Below are positions 18,155 through 27,082 of a stretch of 64,000 nt of DNA, piece by piece. The stretch spans positions 6,403 through 70,402 of the forward strand of contig JAFABG010000037.1 in assembly GCA_023426145.1 (NCBI GenBank), in the 5' to 3' direction. The notes below the pieces were generated by a model. It ran no database searches, was not told the DNA's origin, and was given only the letters and a program-made list of their open reading frames with translations. This stretch comes from Bacteroidota bacterium. Lineage in GTDB: Bacteria > Bacteroidota > Bacteroidia > Bacteroidales > Bacteroidaceae. The position numbers and the translations under genes are program-made. Within the stretch, counting starts at the first letter, position 1, and each line of letters opens with the position of its first letter.

Positions 18155-19414
18155 TTAAGGAAGTTCGATGTGAAAAACTGTTTTACCGGGTCTACTTTCT
18201 TTGATTGATAAGTGCCCCTCATGTCGGCGGATAATTTCTTTGCAAAGACTAAGACCGATACCTGTGCCTTCTGACTTTGTTGTAAAGAAAGGGATGAATA
18301 TTTTTTCCTGAATTTCAGGAGGAATGCCTGGCCCGTTGTCTATGATGTCAATATGTATATGATCATCTTGTTCCACATGAAGCGATAGTATTCCTTTGGG
18401 ATTTCCTTCCAAGGCTTGCATGGCATTTTTGAATAGATTGAGAAAAACCTGTGATAACTGTTTTTCATCTCCTTCTATAAAGATCGACTCGGGAACGCAT
18501 TGGAGTGTGAATGAAATATGATTTACTTGAAAGTCTGTTTGTAGTAATTCTTTTAAGTTTTGCAAAAGATCGGACATAGAAAAGCGTTTTTTTTCGGGGT
18601 GCGGGAGGTATGAAAGATGCCTGAAAGATTCCGTGAATTCCATCAATCTTTCACTTTGTGCCTGAATAATATGTAAACCTCTAACGCCCTTCTCACTAGC
18701 CTCAGGATACGAAGCTAGTGTTTGAGATAAAGAAATGATGGGGGCTATTGTGTTCATGATTTCGTGCGTAAGAACATGACTGAGTTTGCTCCAAGATTCG
18801 CTTTCGTTTTCGTTAAGTTTATCATCAATGTCTTGTAAAGACAGTAGGGTGATCACTTCATCTTGAAGTTTCATTTGACTTTTAGAAAGATTGATTCTTT
18901 TCTTCTGTTTTTCGTTTTGAAGCAGCTTTTCTAATTGTGTATAAGAAGTAATCGATTCACAGGCTAACAAACTCAATGCTGTATTATTGATGAATATGAT
19001 CTTCCCTAAATTATTCCATGCAATAATTCCATTGGGTACTTTTTCAAGTAGTGACCGATAGAAATGTTCTTGTCTTTCATATTCCATTTTTGTTTGTGCC
19101 AAAAGATCCAGAATTCGGTTTAAAGAATGATTGAGCAGTTGTTGTTCTTTGCTTACTCCTTGTTCGGGATAGCTAAATGTGTGATCTCTGTCTTCAATGG
19201 AATCAAAGAAAAAGCGAAGTTTGCGGTTGATGTTGTTAAGGTAGGAAACAATTGCACTGATTTGAAACAAGGCACAGAGGATGAGCAGAGTTCCTATGAT
19301 AAGTCCTGTTCTAGAGAAGATGAGCCAAAGACCAGTTCCCGAAGTTGCGAGGATAAATAGGATCTGAAGTAATAGGACCCAATAGATGTGTCGACTGAAT
19401 ATCATTTTAACCAT
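18155..19414 (-). CDS. NtrY-like sensor histidine kinase
   Basis: A 419-residue kinase with two N-terminal membrane helices (about 12-33 and 37-57) and almost no periplasmic loop, so it probably senses a membrane or cytoplasmic signal. A HAMP/PAS-like region follows. The HisKA motif is LTHEIMNTIAP with His217. The ATPase domain has NLFKNAMQAL, DNGPGIP and GTGIGLSLCKEI. Its start overlaps the end of the NtrC-like regulator gene by 13 nt, so they are translationally coupled. Together they should drive the sigma-54 efflux operon on the other strand. Confidence 0.88.
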   Translation of the reverse strand: MVKMIFSRHIYWVLLLQILFILATSGTGLWLIFSRTGLIIGTLLILCALFQISAIVSYLNNINRKLRFFFDSIEDRDHTFSYPEQGVSKEQQLLNHSLNRILDLLAQTKMEYERQEHFYRSLLEKVPNGIIAWNNLGKIIFINNTALSLLACESITSYTQLEKLLQNEKQKKRINLSKSQMKLQDEVITLLSLQDIDDKLNENESESWSKLSHVLTHEIMNTIAPIISLSQTLASYPEASEKGVRGLHIIQAQSERLMEFTESFRHLSYLPHPEKKRFSMSDLLQNLKELLQTDFQVNHISFTLQCVPESIFIEGDEKQLSQVFLNLFKNAMQALEGNPKGILSLHVEQDDHIHIDIIDNGPGIPPEIQEKIFIPFFTTKSEGTGIGLSLCKEIIRRHEGHLSIKESRPGKTVFHIELP

Positions 19415-20772
19415 GGCTTAAATCGCTTCAGTTTATTATAAAGTGTTTGGCGGCTAATCCCTAGTTGCTCGGCAGCAGCGCTTAGATTACCATTATTGTG
19501 TAGGATAGCTGTTTCGATAGCTTGTTTTTCCACCTCCTCCAGATTGGGAACAAGATTCGTTGTTTGAGGTTTCCAACTCTGTTTCACTAAAATATCTTTG
19601 GGGCGTATTACGTTACCATCGCACAAGATAACAGCTTTCTCAATAGCATGCTGTAGTTCACGGATATTTCCGGGCCAATGATAGGAGCGTAGTTTCTCAA
19701 TGGTTTGCTCGTGCATTCGAATTTCTGGACGATCATATTTTAGAGAATAGCGTTGGATAAAGGCATCGATAAATAATAGAATATCATCTCCTCGGTCTCT
19801 TAATGGGGGCATTTCTAAATGGATGGTGTTGATGCGATAGAATAAATCTTCCCGGAATAGTCCCTGATTCACCATCTCAGGAATATCCATATTGGTAGCC
19901 GATATCAAGCGGATGTCAATAGGAATCACTTTATTGCTTCCGATACGAGTGACATTTCTGTTTTGTAATATGGTTAACAACTTGGCTTGTAAAGCAATCG
20001 GGAGGTTGCCGATTTCATCCATAAAGAGAGAACTACCGCTAGCAGCTTCAAATTTTCCTGGACGACTTTCGTATGCGTCGGTAAATGCTCCGCGTTCGTG
20101 TCCGAACAATTCGCTTTCGAAAAGAGATTCACTGATGGCTCCCATATCAATACTTAGCATCTGGCGCCCATTTCTGGGAGATAAGCGATGGATTTCTCTG
20201 GCTAACATCTCTTTTCCCGTACCGTTCTCTCCAGTAATAAGAACGTTGGCATCTGTTCGGGCTACTTTATGCACCACTTTCATCAGCTGAATCATGGCTG
20301 GTGAGCATCCAAACAGCATATCCGTTTTACCTTGATTCGAGGGCTCAGTAGTTTTACGATTCGTTTTAGATGCGCTTTTGGCTTTGCCGTTATTGTTCCT
20401 ATAAGCTTCTTTGACCTTCTGAACCAATACTTTATTGTCCCATGGTTTGAGCAGAAAATCGGTAGCTCCTTGTTTTAAAGCCTTTACTGCCAGTTCAATA
20501 TCTCCGTAGGCGGTCAACATGATGACAGGAAGAGAGGGGCGAATGCGGTGGATTTGTGTTAACCAGTACAGTCCTTCATTCCCATTATTTATACCTGTAG
20601 TGAAATTCATATCAAGAATCACAATGTCAATTGCTGTGGCAGTTAACAAAGAAGAGATTTGGTTGGGACTAGTAGCTGTTCGAATTGTGCTGAACTCATT
20701 TTCGAGTAGTAACTCGAGGGAGGTTAATACACTTTTATTATCATCTACTATTAAAACGGTTCCGGTTTCCAT
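19402..20772 (-). CDS. NtrC-family sigma-54 activator
   Basis: A 456-residue regulator. The receiver has Asp54 (VILDMNF). The central AAA+ domain has Walker A GENGTGKEM, the sigma-54 contact loop GAFTDA (a variant of GAFTGA), Walker B SSLFMDEIGNL and a GNIRELQ motif. A Fis-type helix-turn-helix ends the protein (NLSAAAEQLGISRQTLYNKL). It is divergent from an operon with a sigma-54 promoter and three upstream palindromes, its most likely direct target. Confidence 0.93.
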   Translation of the reverse strand: METGTVLIVDDNKSVLTSLELLLENEFSTIRTATSPNQISSLLTATAIDIVILDMNFTTGINNGNEGLYWLTQIHRIRPSLPVIMLTAYGDIELAVKALKQGATDFLLKPWDNKVLVQKVKEAYRNNNGKAKSASKTNRKTTEPSNQGKTDMLFGCSPAMIQLMKVVHKVARTDANVLITGENGTGKEMLAREIHRLSPRNGRQMLSIDMGAISESLFESELFGHERGAFTDAYESRPGKFEAASGSSLFMDEIGNLPIALQAKLLTILQNRNVTRIGSNKVIPIDIRLISATNMDIPEMVNQGLFREDLFYRINTIHLEMPPLRDRGDDILLFIDAFIQRYSLKYDRPEIRMHEQTIEKLRSYHWPGNIRELQHAIEKAVILCDGNVIRPKDILVKQSWKPQTTNLVPNLEEVEKQAIETAILHNNGNLSAAAEQLGISRQTLYNKLKRFKPWLK

Positions 20773-20857
20773 ATGTATGATCGAGGTGGACTATCAGGTT
20801 GAACGACTATTTTGTTTTGGGTAAAGATATTTGTTTTTGTTTTTCTTTGCAAGGGTG

Positions 20858-20988
20858 TGTCTAAGAATTAGACGCTTTTGGTACTTTTATTTCATTCTCA
20901 ATTGAAATAATAGAAAATCGCACTTTAAAAGTTATAAATAATCTTTCAAGTCCAATAAATGGACATTTTAGTGTTCAATTTTTAGACA
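20858..20988 (+). promoter_or_regulatory. Three upstream activator-type palindromes
   Basis: Three 17-bp sites share a 7-3-7 palindrome, consensus TGTCYAA-N3-TTRGACA. They are TGTCTAAGAATTAGACG (20858-20874), AGTCCAATAAATGGACA (20949-20965) and TGTTCAATTTTTAGACA (20972-20988). They lie 50-180 bp before the sigma-54 promoter, the usual position for NtrC-type enhancers. The divergent regulator gene starts only 86 bp to the left, so they may also autoregulate it. Confidence 0.7.
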
Positions 20989-21040
20989 GTAATACTTTTC
21001 TGCTTTTTGTATTAGTTTAAAAATCAGGAAGATGTGATTT

Positions 21041-21056
21041 TGGCATCTTATTTGCT
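21041..21056 (+). promoter_or_regulatory. Sigma-54 promoter of the efflux operon
   Basis: TGGCATCTTATTTGCT matches the -24/-12 consensus TGGCACGN4TTGCW with correct spacing (GG at 21042-21043, GC at 21054-21055). The outer-membrane factor gene starts 30 nt downstream. Confidence 0.85.
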
Positions 21057-21085
21057 TTCTATTCGAACAGAGAATAACCGTATAT

Positions 21086-22399
21086 ATGAAACGAATGAAA
21101 AACTATCTCTTCTTCCTATTTATTTTAGGATCACCTCTTTTGTTTGCTCAGCCTGCGATGAGCTTAGATGATTGCATCCTTTTAGCTTTTAAGCAAAATA
21201 TTTCTGTACGGAATAGTGTTATAGATATAAAAGAAGCTCAAGCAGATTATATGGCTTCGATTGGAGCTTTCCTTCCTAGAGTGGTGGCCAATGCTGAAAC
21301 AGGAAAGCGATTCGGGCGCTCAGTAGACCCGGATACTAATGGATATACTACTGAAACTTTTGAAGAAGGGAATGTGGGGCTTGATGTCACTCTTTTGCTT
21401 TTTGAGGGCTTTTCACGCATAAATGGTGTTCGATTTCGGAAATATAATAAAGAACGAAGTAAATGGGCATTGAAAGAGAAGCAGAATGAAATAGCCTATC
21501 AAGTGACTGATGCTTATTATAACTTGATATTGGAGAGAAAACTTTTGATTCTTACTTTAGAACAAACTCGGTTAACTGAACGATACTTAAAACAAACTGA
21601 AGCATTTGTTGATTTAGGACTAAAGTCAGTTTCTGATTTGCTAGAAGTTAAAGCTCGAAGTGAAGGGGATGTCTATCGTTATAAATCTCGTGAAAAAACT
21701 TGTCGGTTGGCTTTGTTACATTTAGAGAATTTGATGAATCTTCCTCCGAATGATACACTGATAGTTCAGGATACAATTGTTGCAGTTGATCAACTCCCCT
21801 TGCTTACTGTAACCAATGTAGAAACGCTCTATGGACAATCTCAGGAAATGCTTCCCACCCTGCGAATAATTGATTTAAAGCTTAAGGCTGCTCGTAAGCA
21901 ATATGCTATGGCTGGAGGTGCTTTTGCTCCTTCCATTTATGCTCGTTTTAGTATCGGTTCCAATTTCTATAATACAACTTTTTCAGCAAGACAATTGCGT
22001 GATAATGTGGGGAAGTACGTAGGCATTGGCATTTCACTTCCGTTGTTAAGTGGATTTGAACGTGTCACTAATCAGAGGAAGTTGAAATTGGATCTCTATC
22101 GACTGAAAAATGAAGAAGAAAGGCAAAGGCTCCAATTATATACCGATGTAGAGCAGACGCTTCTTTCTTTGCATGCGGCTTATAGTGAGCATCGACAAGC
22201 ATTACAGCAGCTGAAGGCTGATGTATTAGTACTGAAAGAGTCAGAAAGAAAATGGGAGGAAGGGCTTATTCCAGTTTTTCAGCTGATGGAAGCTCGCAAT
22301 AGATATCTGTCGGCAAAAGCAGAGCTTGTTCGTGTCCGGTTGCAAGTAGAAATCATGTTAAAGCTAGAGAAATATTATCGGGAAGGAACTTTTCTATGA
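21086..22399 (+). CDS. TolC-like outer-membrane efflux protein
   Basis: A 437-residue outer-membrane factor with a signal peptide ending near LLFAQP. Two TolC-type repeats of long amphipathic helices follow (ALKEKQNEIAYQVTDAYYNLILERKLL in the first, the matching coil around 330-420 in the second). It is the first gene of an operon with an adaptor, an ABC ATPase and a permease, so it provides the outer-membrane exit duct of a tripartite pump. Expression should depend on sigma-54 and the NtrC-like regulator. Confidence 0.88.
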   Translation: MKRMKNYLFFLFILGSPLLFAQPAMSLDDCILLAFKQNISVRNSVIDIKEAQADYMASIGAFLPRVVANAETGKRFGRSVDPDTNGYTTETFEEGNVGLDVTLLLFEGFSRINGVRFRKYNKERSKWALKEKQNEIAYQVTDAYYNLILERKLLILTLEQTRLTERYLKQTEAFVDLGLKSVSDLLEVKARSEGDVYRYKSREKTCRLALLHLENLMNLPPNDTLIVQDTIVAVDQLPLLTVTNVETLYGQSQEMLPTLRIIDLKLKAARKQYAMAGGAFAPSIYARFSIGSNFYNTTFSARQLRDNVGKYVGIGISLPLLSGFERVTNQRKLKLDLYRLKNEEERQRLQLYTDVEQTLLSLHAAYSEHRQALQQLKADVLVLKESERKWEEGLIPVFQLMEARNRYLSAKAELVRVRLQVEIMLKLEKYYREGTFL

Positions 22400-22461
22400 A
22401 AAAGTCTCCTACTCTTATCCAACGAATCATTTTATAATCACTTATTTTTGAATAGATCTTT

Positions 22462-23709
22462 ATGGATACACTTATTGAGCGTAAACCCGGTATAGGCCGT
22501 AAGCACCTTTTTTCAATTGGTGGCGCGTTGCTGGTCGTTGCTATTGTTTTATATTTTGTTTTTAGAGATACAGCTTCTTCTATGACCGTTGAAAAAGAAC
22601 GTTTGACGATAGCAACCGTCAGACAAGCAGAATTCAATGATTATATCCGCGTGATAGGGCAAGTGATGCCTAGTCGGATAATTTATATGGATGCCATTGA
22701 GGGGGGACGTGTGGAGGAACGACTGAAAGAAGAGGGTGCTATGGTAAAAGCGGGAGATGTCATTTTACGCCTAAGCAATCCATTGCTGAATATTGGAATT
22801 ATGCAGAGTGAAGCTGATCTAGCTTATCAGGAAAATGAGCTTCGAAATACCCGGCTTAGTATGGAACAAGAGCGCTTACAATTGAAACAAGAACGCATTG
22901 GTGTAAATAAGGATCTTATAGTGAAAAAGCGTAGGTATGAACAATATAAGCGTTTGATGGAAGATCAACTAATAGCTCGTGAAGACTATCGGTTAGCAGA
23001 AGAAGAATATGAAGCGGCTAAAGAACAATTGGAGGTCATTGATGAACGCATTCGCCAAGACAATCTTTTTCGAGAAAATCAGATCGGTAGCCTCGACGAG
23101 AATATATTTAATATGAAACGAAGTCTTTCCTTAGTACGTGAACGGCTGGAAAACTTAAAAATTAAAGCTCCGATTGACGGACAAGTAGGCAACTTGAATG
23201 CACAAGTGGGGCAGTCCATTTCCGTAAGCGAACATATTGGTCAGATTATTACTCCCGATCTAAAAGTACAGGCGCAGATTGACGAGCACTATGTGGAACG
23301 TATATTAACCGGACTTCCTGCTAATTTTACTCGTGATGGGGCAACTTATAAGTTGGAAGTAACTAAACCTTATCCTGAAGTGAAAGAAGGTCAATTCCGC
23401 ACAGATTTGGCTTTTACTTCCGAACGGCCAGAGAATATACGCGCTGGGCAAACATATCACATCAACCTTCAATTGGGTGATCCTGCGCAAGCTATTCTTG
23501 TTCCCCGTGGGGGATTCTTTCAAATTACTGGTGGAAGATGGATGTATATTGTAGATGAAAGTGGTAAATTTGCGACAAGGCGTCCTGTAAAGATTGGACG
23601 ACAGAATCCACAATATTATGAGGTCACTGAAGGTTTGTCTCCTGGGGAGAAAGTAATTATTTCTGGTTATGAGCTATTTGGAGACAATGAAAAACTAATA
23701 CTAAAATAA
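22462..23709 (+). CDS. HlyD/MacA-family periplasmic adaptor
   Basis: A 415-residue adaptor with one N-terminal membrane helix (about 20-37). It contains a barrel-sandwich hybrid interrupted by a long coiled-coil hairpin (about 105-215), then beta-barrel and membrane-proximal domains. The lipoyl-like halves are recognisable at AMVKAGDVILRLSNP and IKAPIDGQVGNLNAQVGQ. It should link the MacB-like permease in the inner membrane to the TolC-like duct. It follows the outer-membrane factor by 62 nt. Confidence 0.88.
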   Translation: MDTLIERKPGIGRKHLFSIGGALLVVAIVLYFVFRDTASSMTVEKERLTIATVRQAEFNDYIRVIGQVMPSRIIYMDAIEGGRVEERLKEEGAMVKAGDVILRLSNPLLNIGIMQSEADLAYQENELRNTRLSMEQERLQLKQERIGVNKDLIVKKRRYEQYKRLMEDQLIAREDYRLAEEEYEAAKEQLEVIDERIRQDNLFRENQIGSLDENIFNMKRSLSLVRERLENLKIKAPIDGQVGNLNAQVGQSISVSEHIGQIITPDLKVQAQIDEHYVERILTGLPANFTRDGATYKLEVTKPYPEVKEGQFRTDLAFTSERPENIRAGQTYHINLQLGDPAQAILVPRGGFFQITGGRWMYIVDESGKFATRRPVKIGRQNPQYYEVTEGLSPGEKVIISGYELFGDNEKLILK

Positions 23710-23724
23710 TAAAAACGATTTACC

Positions 23725-24441
23725 ATGATTAAAACAGAAAAACTATCTATGCTTTTCACTACGGAAGAGGTACAAACAAAAGCATTGAATGAAGTTACCT
23801 TGAACGTAGAACAAGGCGAGTTTGTTGCTATAATGGGACCTTCCGGATGTGGCAAGTCAACACTATTGAATATATTAGGTACTTTAGATTCTCCCTCTTC
23901 TGGTTCCTATTTCTTTGAGGAGAAACAAGTGGATATAATGAACGAAAATCAATTAACGGCACTTAGGAAGAATAATTTGGGTTTTATTTTTCAGAGTTTT
24001 AACTTGATTGATGAACTGACTGTATACGAGAACGTGGAACTCCCGCTTGTTTATTTAGGAATTAAGGCGGCTCAACGTAAAGAGAGAGTAAACAAAGTTT
24101 TAGAAAAAGTAAACCTCCTACACCGGGCTAATCATTTTCCTCAACAATTATCGGGTGGGCAACAACAGCGAGTAGCCATCGCTCGTGCAGTAGTGACTAA
24201 CTGCAAATTATTGCTGGCCGACGAGCCTACCGGAAATTTAGATTCGGTGAATGGCGTGGAAGTCATGGAACTATTAGGAGAATTAAACCGCCAAGGGACT
24301 ACGATTATTATTGTAACCCACTCTCAACGGGATGCTACATACGCTCATCGGGTTATTCAATTGTTGGATGGGCAGGTTGTGTCTGAAAACATTAATCGTG
24401 TGCTAGATAAAGGAATTTCCTCTAAAAGTGAAGCCTTATGA
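23725..24441 (+). CDS. MacB/LolD-type ABC ATPase
   Basis: A 238-residue ATP-binding subunit. It has Walker A GPSGCGKSTLL, a Q loop in FIFQSFNLI, signature LSGGQQQRVAIARA, Walker B LLLADEPTGNLD and an H loop in IIIVTHS. This is the classic sequence of the MacB/LolD class, which powers periplasm-to-outside extrusion rather than import. Its last four bases overlap the permease start (ATGA), so the two are coupled. Confidence 0.93.
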   Translation: MIKTEKLSMLFTTEEVQTKALNEVTLNVEQGEFVAIMGPSGCGKSTLLNILGTLDSPSSGSYFFEEKQVDIMNENQLTALRKNNLGFIFQSFNLIDELTVYENVELPLVYLGIKAAQRKERVNKVLEKVNLLHRANHFPQQLSGGQQQRVAIARAVVTNCKLLLADEPTGNLDSVNGVEVMELLGELNRQGTTIIIVTHSQRDATYAHRVIQLLDGQVVSENINRVLDKGISSKSEAL

Positions 24442-26858
24442 TAGGGAATTATTGGAATAGTGCTTACCGGAATTTGATGAAGCGGAAGAAATTTAGCTTT
24501 ATTAATGTATTTGGCTTAGCCATTGGTATGGCATCAGCGTTGTTGATACTTACTTATGTCAGCTTCGAATTTAGTTTCGATAAAATGCACGCAAAGCATA
24601 ATCGGATTTATCGTGTTCAAAGTACCTTCCATGAAGGGGAAGTACTGACTGACTACTGGGCGAGCAGTTCTTTTGGCTATGGCTCTGCAATGAAAGAGAA
24701 TCTAGCAGGGATCGAAGATTATACTCGAATCGGAACGCTACTGCAACCAGAACAAATTGTGAAATATGGGGAGCTGACTTTACGTGAGAATCAGATCGCT
24801 TATGCTGATCCTGGCTTTTTTCGGCTTTTCGATTTTGAACTCCTAAAAGGGGATAAGAAAACTTGTTTATCCATGCCTGGACAGGTGGTTATTACAGAAC
24901 GTATTGCGCGTAAATACTTCAAAGATGAAGATCCAATAGGCAAGATCTTTATATTTACCGGTTCATACGATAAGGTGGCATGTGAAGTGACTGGAGTTAT
25001 GAAAGAAATGCCTTCTAACTCGCATATTCACTATAACTTCTTGATTTCCTATACGTCACTTCCTAAATATATGCAAGAATATTGGTATAAGCATGAAGCC
25101 TATACATATGTATTGCTTGATTCTCCTGAAAGAGAAACTGAAATAGAGAATGAGTTCCCACTCATGGCTGAGAAATATAAAACGGAAGAGGCTTTGAAAA
25201 ACAAAACATGGGGAGTCGATTTAGTCCCTCTGGCGGACATTCACCTTACTCCTCAAGTGGGCTACGAGGCAGAGGTAAAAGGAAATCGTTCCTCCATGAT
25301 TGTTCTGATTTTTGCTGCTATAGCTATTTTAGCAATTGCTTGGATTAATTATATCAACATGACTGTAGCTCGTTCCATGGAGCGTGCTAAGGAGGTTGGT
25401 ATACGTAGGGTAGTGGGGGCATTTCGTACCCAGCTGATTCATCAGTTTTTGTTCGAAGCTCTAGTTCTGAATTTGATTGCTTTCATTGTAGCTGTAGGAT
25501 TGATAGAATGGGTTCTTCCTTATTTTAATCAGTTGGTGGGGCGTACAGTTACTTTTTCAGTTTGGTTGATGGGATATTGGTGGGTTTTACTACTGATTGT
25601 TTTTGTAGCGGGCATATTTCTTTCCGGATATTATCCGGCTTTGGCCTTGTTGAACCGAAAACCGATCACTTTGTTGAAAGGTAAATTCTTGCATAGTAAA
25701 TCAGGTGAGCGGACTCGTCAAGTATTGGTGATTATTCAATACACGGCTTCTATGATTTTGCTTTGCGGTACATTAATCGTTTTTGCTCAACTGAATTTTA
25801 TGCGTGGTCAATCATTGGGAGTGAAAACGGATCAGATACTAGTTATAAAGTTCCCGGGGCATACAGATGGGTTGAATGTGAAGTTGGAAGCGATGAAGAA
25901 AGCTTTAAAGGGGTTACCTTTGGTACATTATGTGGCCGTTTCAGGTGCAGTGCCAGGTGAAGAAGTGGCTACTTTTCTTTCCAATCGCCGTACTAATGAT
26001 GTGTTGAAGCAAAACCGTCTTTATGAAATGCTAGCTTGTGATCCGGATTATATTGAGGCGTATGGTTTGAAAGTGATAGCTGGGCGTGGTTTTTCTGAAG
26101 AATATGGCGATGATGTCGATAAGTTAGTTATTAACGAAACATCTGTCCGCAATCTTGGATTTGGTTCTAATGATGAGGCGGTAGGAGAATTAGTGACTGT
26201 AGAATGTACTGATGCTCCGATGCAAATTATTGGAGTAGTCAAAGATTATCATCAACAGGCATTGAGTAAGCATTATACCCCTATTATGTTGATTCATAAA
26301 GATAAGATAAATTGGATACCACAACGTTATATTTCTATCGTTATGAATGCAGGTGATTCTCGCGAGTTAGTTTCAAAGGCACAAGAAATGTGGAACCAGT
26401 ATTTTGCAGATTCTAGTTTTGATTATTTCTTTCTTGATCAGTATTTTGATCATCAATATCGTCAAGATGAAGTATTCGGAGTGATGATTGGGTCGTTTAC
26501 AGGATTAGCCATATTTATATCTTGCTTGGGATTATGGGTATTAGTGATGTTTTCTTGTTCCACTCGTACCAAAGAGATGGGGATACGTAAAGTTCTGGGA
26601 GCTTCTCGTTGGACTCTTTTTTATCAATTGGCCAAAGGCTTCTTATTGCTTATTTTTATTGCAGTTGTAATAGCTCTTCCGATAGCTTGGTTTAGTATGC
26701 ATAACTGGCTAAGTCATTATGCCTTTCGAACGGACTTAAAAGCTTGGTTTTTTATATTGCCTGTGTTGCTTATGTTGTTTATTTCATTCATTACGATAGC
26801 ATTTCAGACTATGAAAATAATACTGAGTAAGCCTGCGCACTCATTACGATATGAATAA
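24438..26858 (+). CDS. Duplicated FtsX/MacB-type permease
   Basis: An 806-residue permease with two copies of the MacB periplasmic plus FtsX transmembrane unit. The conserved cytoplasmic loop appears twice: KEVGIRRVVGAFRTQL near the middle and KEMGIRKVLGASRWTLF near the end. About eight membrane helices are expected. With the ATPase, adaptor and TolC-like protein it completes a tripartite ABC efflux system. Bacteroidetes often have such double-length permeases. The exported substrate is unknown; antimicrobial peptides or lipids are plausible. Confidence 0.88.
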   Translation: MIGNYWNSAYRNLMKRKKFSFINVFGLAIGMASALLILTYVSFEFSFDKMHAKHNRIYRVQSTFHEGEVLTDYWASSSFGYGSAMKENLAGIEDYTRIGTLLQPEQIVKYGELTLRENQIAYADPGFFRLFDFELLKGDKKTCLSMPGQVVITERIARKYFKDEDPIGKIFIFTGSYDKVACEVTGVMKEMPSNSHIHYNFLISYTSLPKYMQEYWYKHEAYTYVLLDSPERETEIENEFPLMAEKYKTEEALKNKTWGVDLVPLADIHLTPQVGYEAEVKGNRSSMIVLIFAAIAILAIAWINYINMTVARSMERAKEVGIRRVVGAFRTQLIHQFLFEALVLNLIAFIVAVGLIEWVLPYFNQLVGRTVTFSVWLMGYWWVLLLIVFVAGIFLSGYYPALALLNRKPITLLKGKFLHSKSGERTRQVLVIIQYTASMILLCGTLIVFAQLNFMRGQSLGVKTDQILVIKFPGHTDGLNVKLEAMKKALKGLPLVHYVAVSGAVPGEEVATFLSNRRTNDVLKQNRLYEMLACDPDYIEAYGLKVIAGRGFSEEYGDDVDKLVINETSVRNLGFGSNDEAVGELVTVECTDAPMQIIGVVKDYHQQALSKHYTPIMLIHKDKINWIPQRYISIVMNAGDSRELVSKAQEMWNQYFADSSFDYFFLDQYFDHQYRQDEVFGVMIGSFTGLAIFISCLGLWVLVMFSCSTRTKEMGIRKVLGASRWTLFYQLAKGFLLLIFIAVVIALPIAWFSMHNWLSHYAFRTDLKAWFFILPVLLMLFISFITIAFQTMKIILSKPAHSLRYE

Positions 26859-26960
26859 TTCGGAATATTGGTTATTATTAGATTTAATTGTGTAAAGTGT
26901 TAACTAGTCTATTAGTTCTATTAAACCATGTTATAAGATGCGTCGCATTATCCCGAAAAT

Positions 26961-26990
26961 TTGGAGAAATGTGGAAACTCCGTATCTTTG
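26961..26990 (+). promoter_or_regulatory. Plus-strand promoter with no downstream gene
   Basis: TTGG (26961-26964), 18 nt, then TATCTTTG (26983-26990) match the Bacteroidetes consensus. The next gene lies on the other strand, and a terminator follows about 40 nt later, so the promoter appears to drive only a short RNA. Confidence 0.6.
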
Positions 26991-26993
26991 TAC

Positions 26994-27061
26994 TGTGTTT
27001 TTCATAGTATTAGATTAAGGTTAACAAAAGATTGGCTGTCTGGGATAGATAGCCTTTTTTT
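26994..27061 (+). ncRNA. Candidate small RNA of about 65 nt
   Basis: Transcription from the 26961-26990 promoter would start near 26994 and end in the terminator hairpin at 27034-27061. The interval has no open reading frame of note. Alternatively the hairpin simply ends the efflux operon and the promoter match is chance. No known small-RNA family was recognised. Confidence 0.4.
27034..27061 (+). terminator. Rho-independent terminator
   Basis: GGCTGTCT (27034-27041) pairs with AGATAGCC (27047-27054), with one G-T wobble and a 5-nt loop, followed by seven T residues. It is oriented for plus-strand transcripts: the efflux operon, the candidate small RNA, or both. Confidence 0.8.
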
Positions 27062-27082
27062 ATGCTCTTTAAAGACCTTGTT

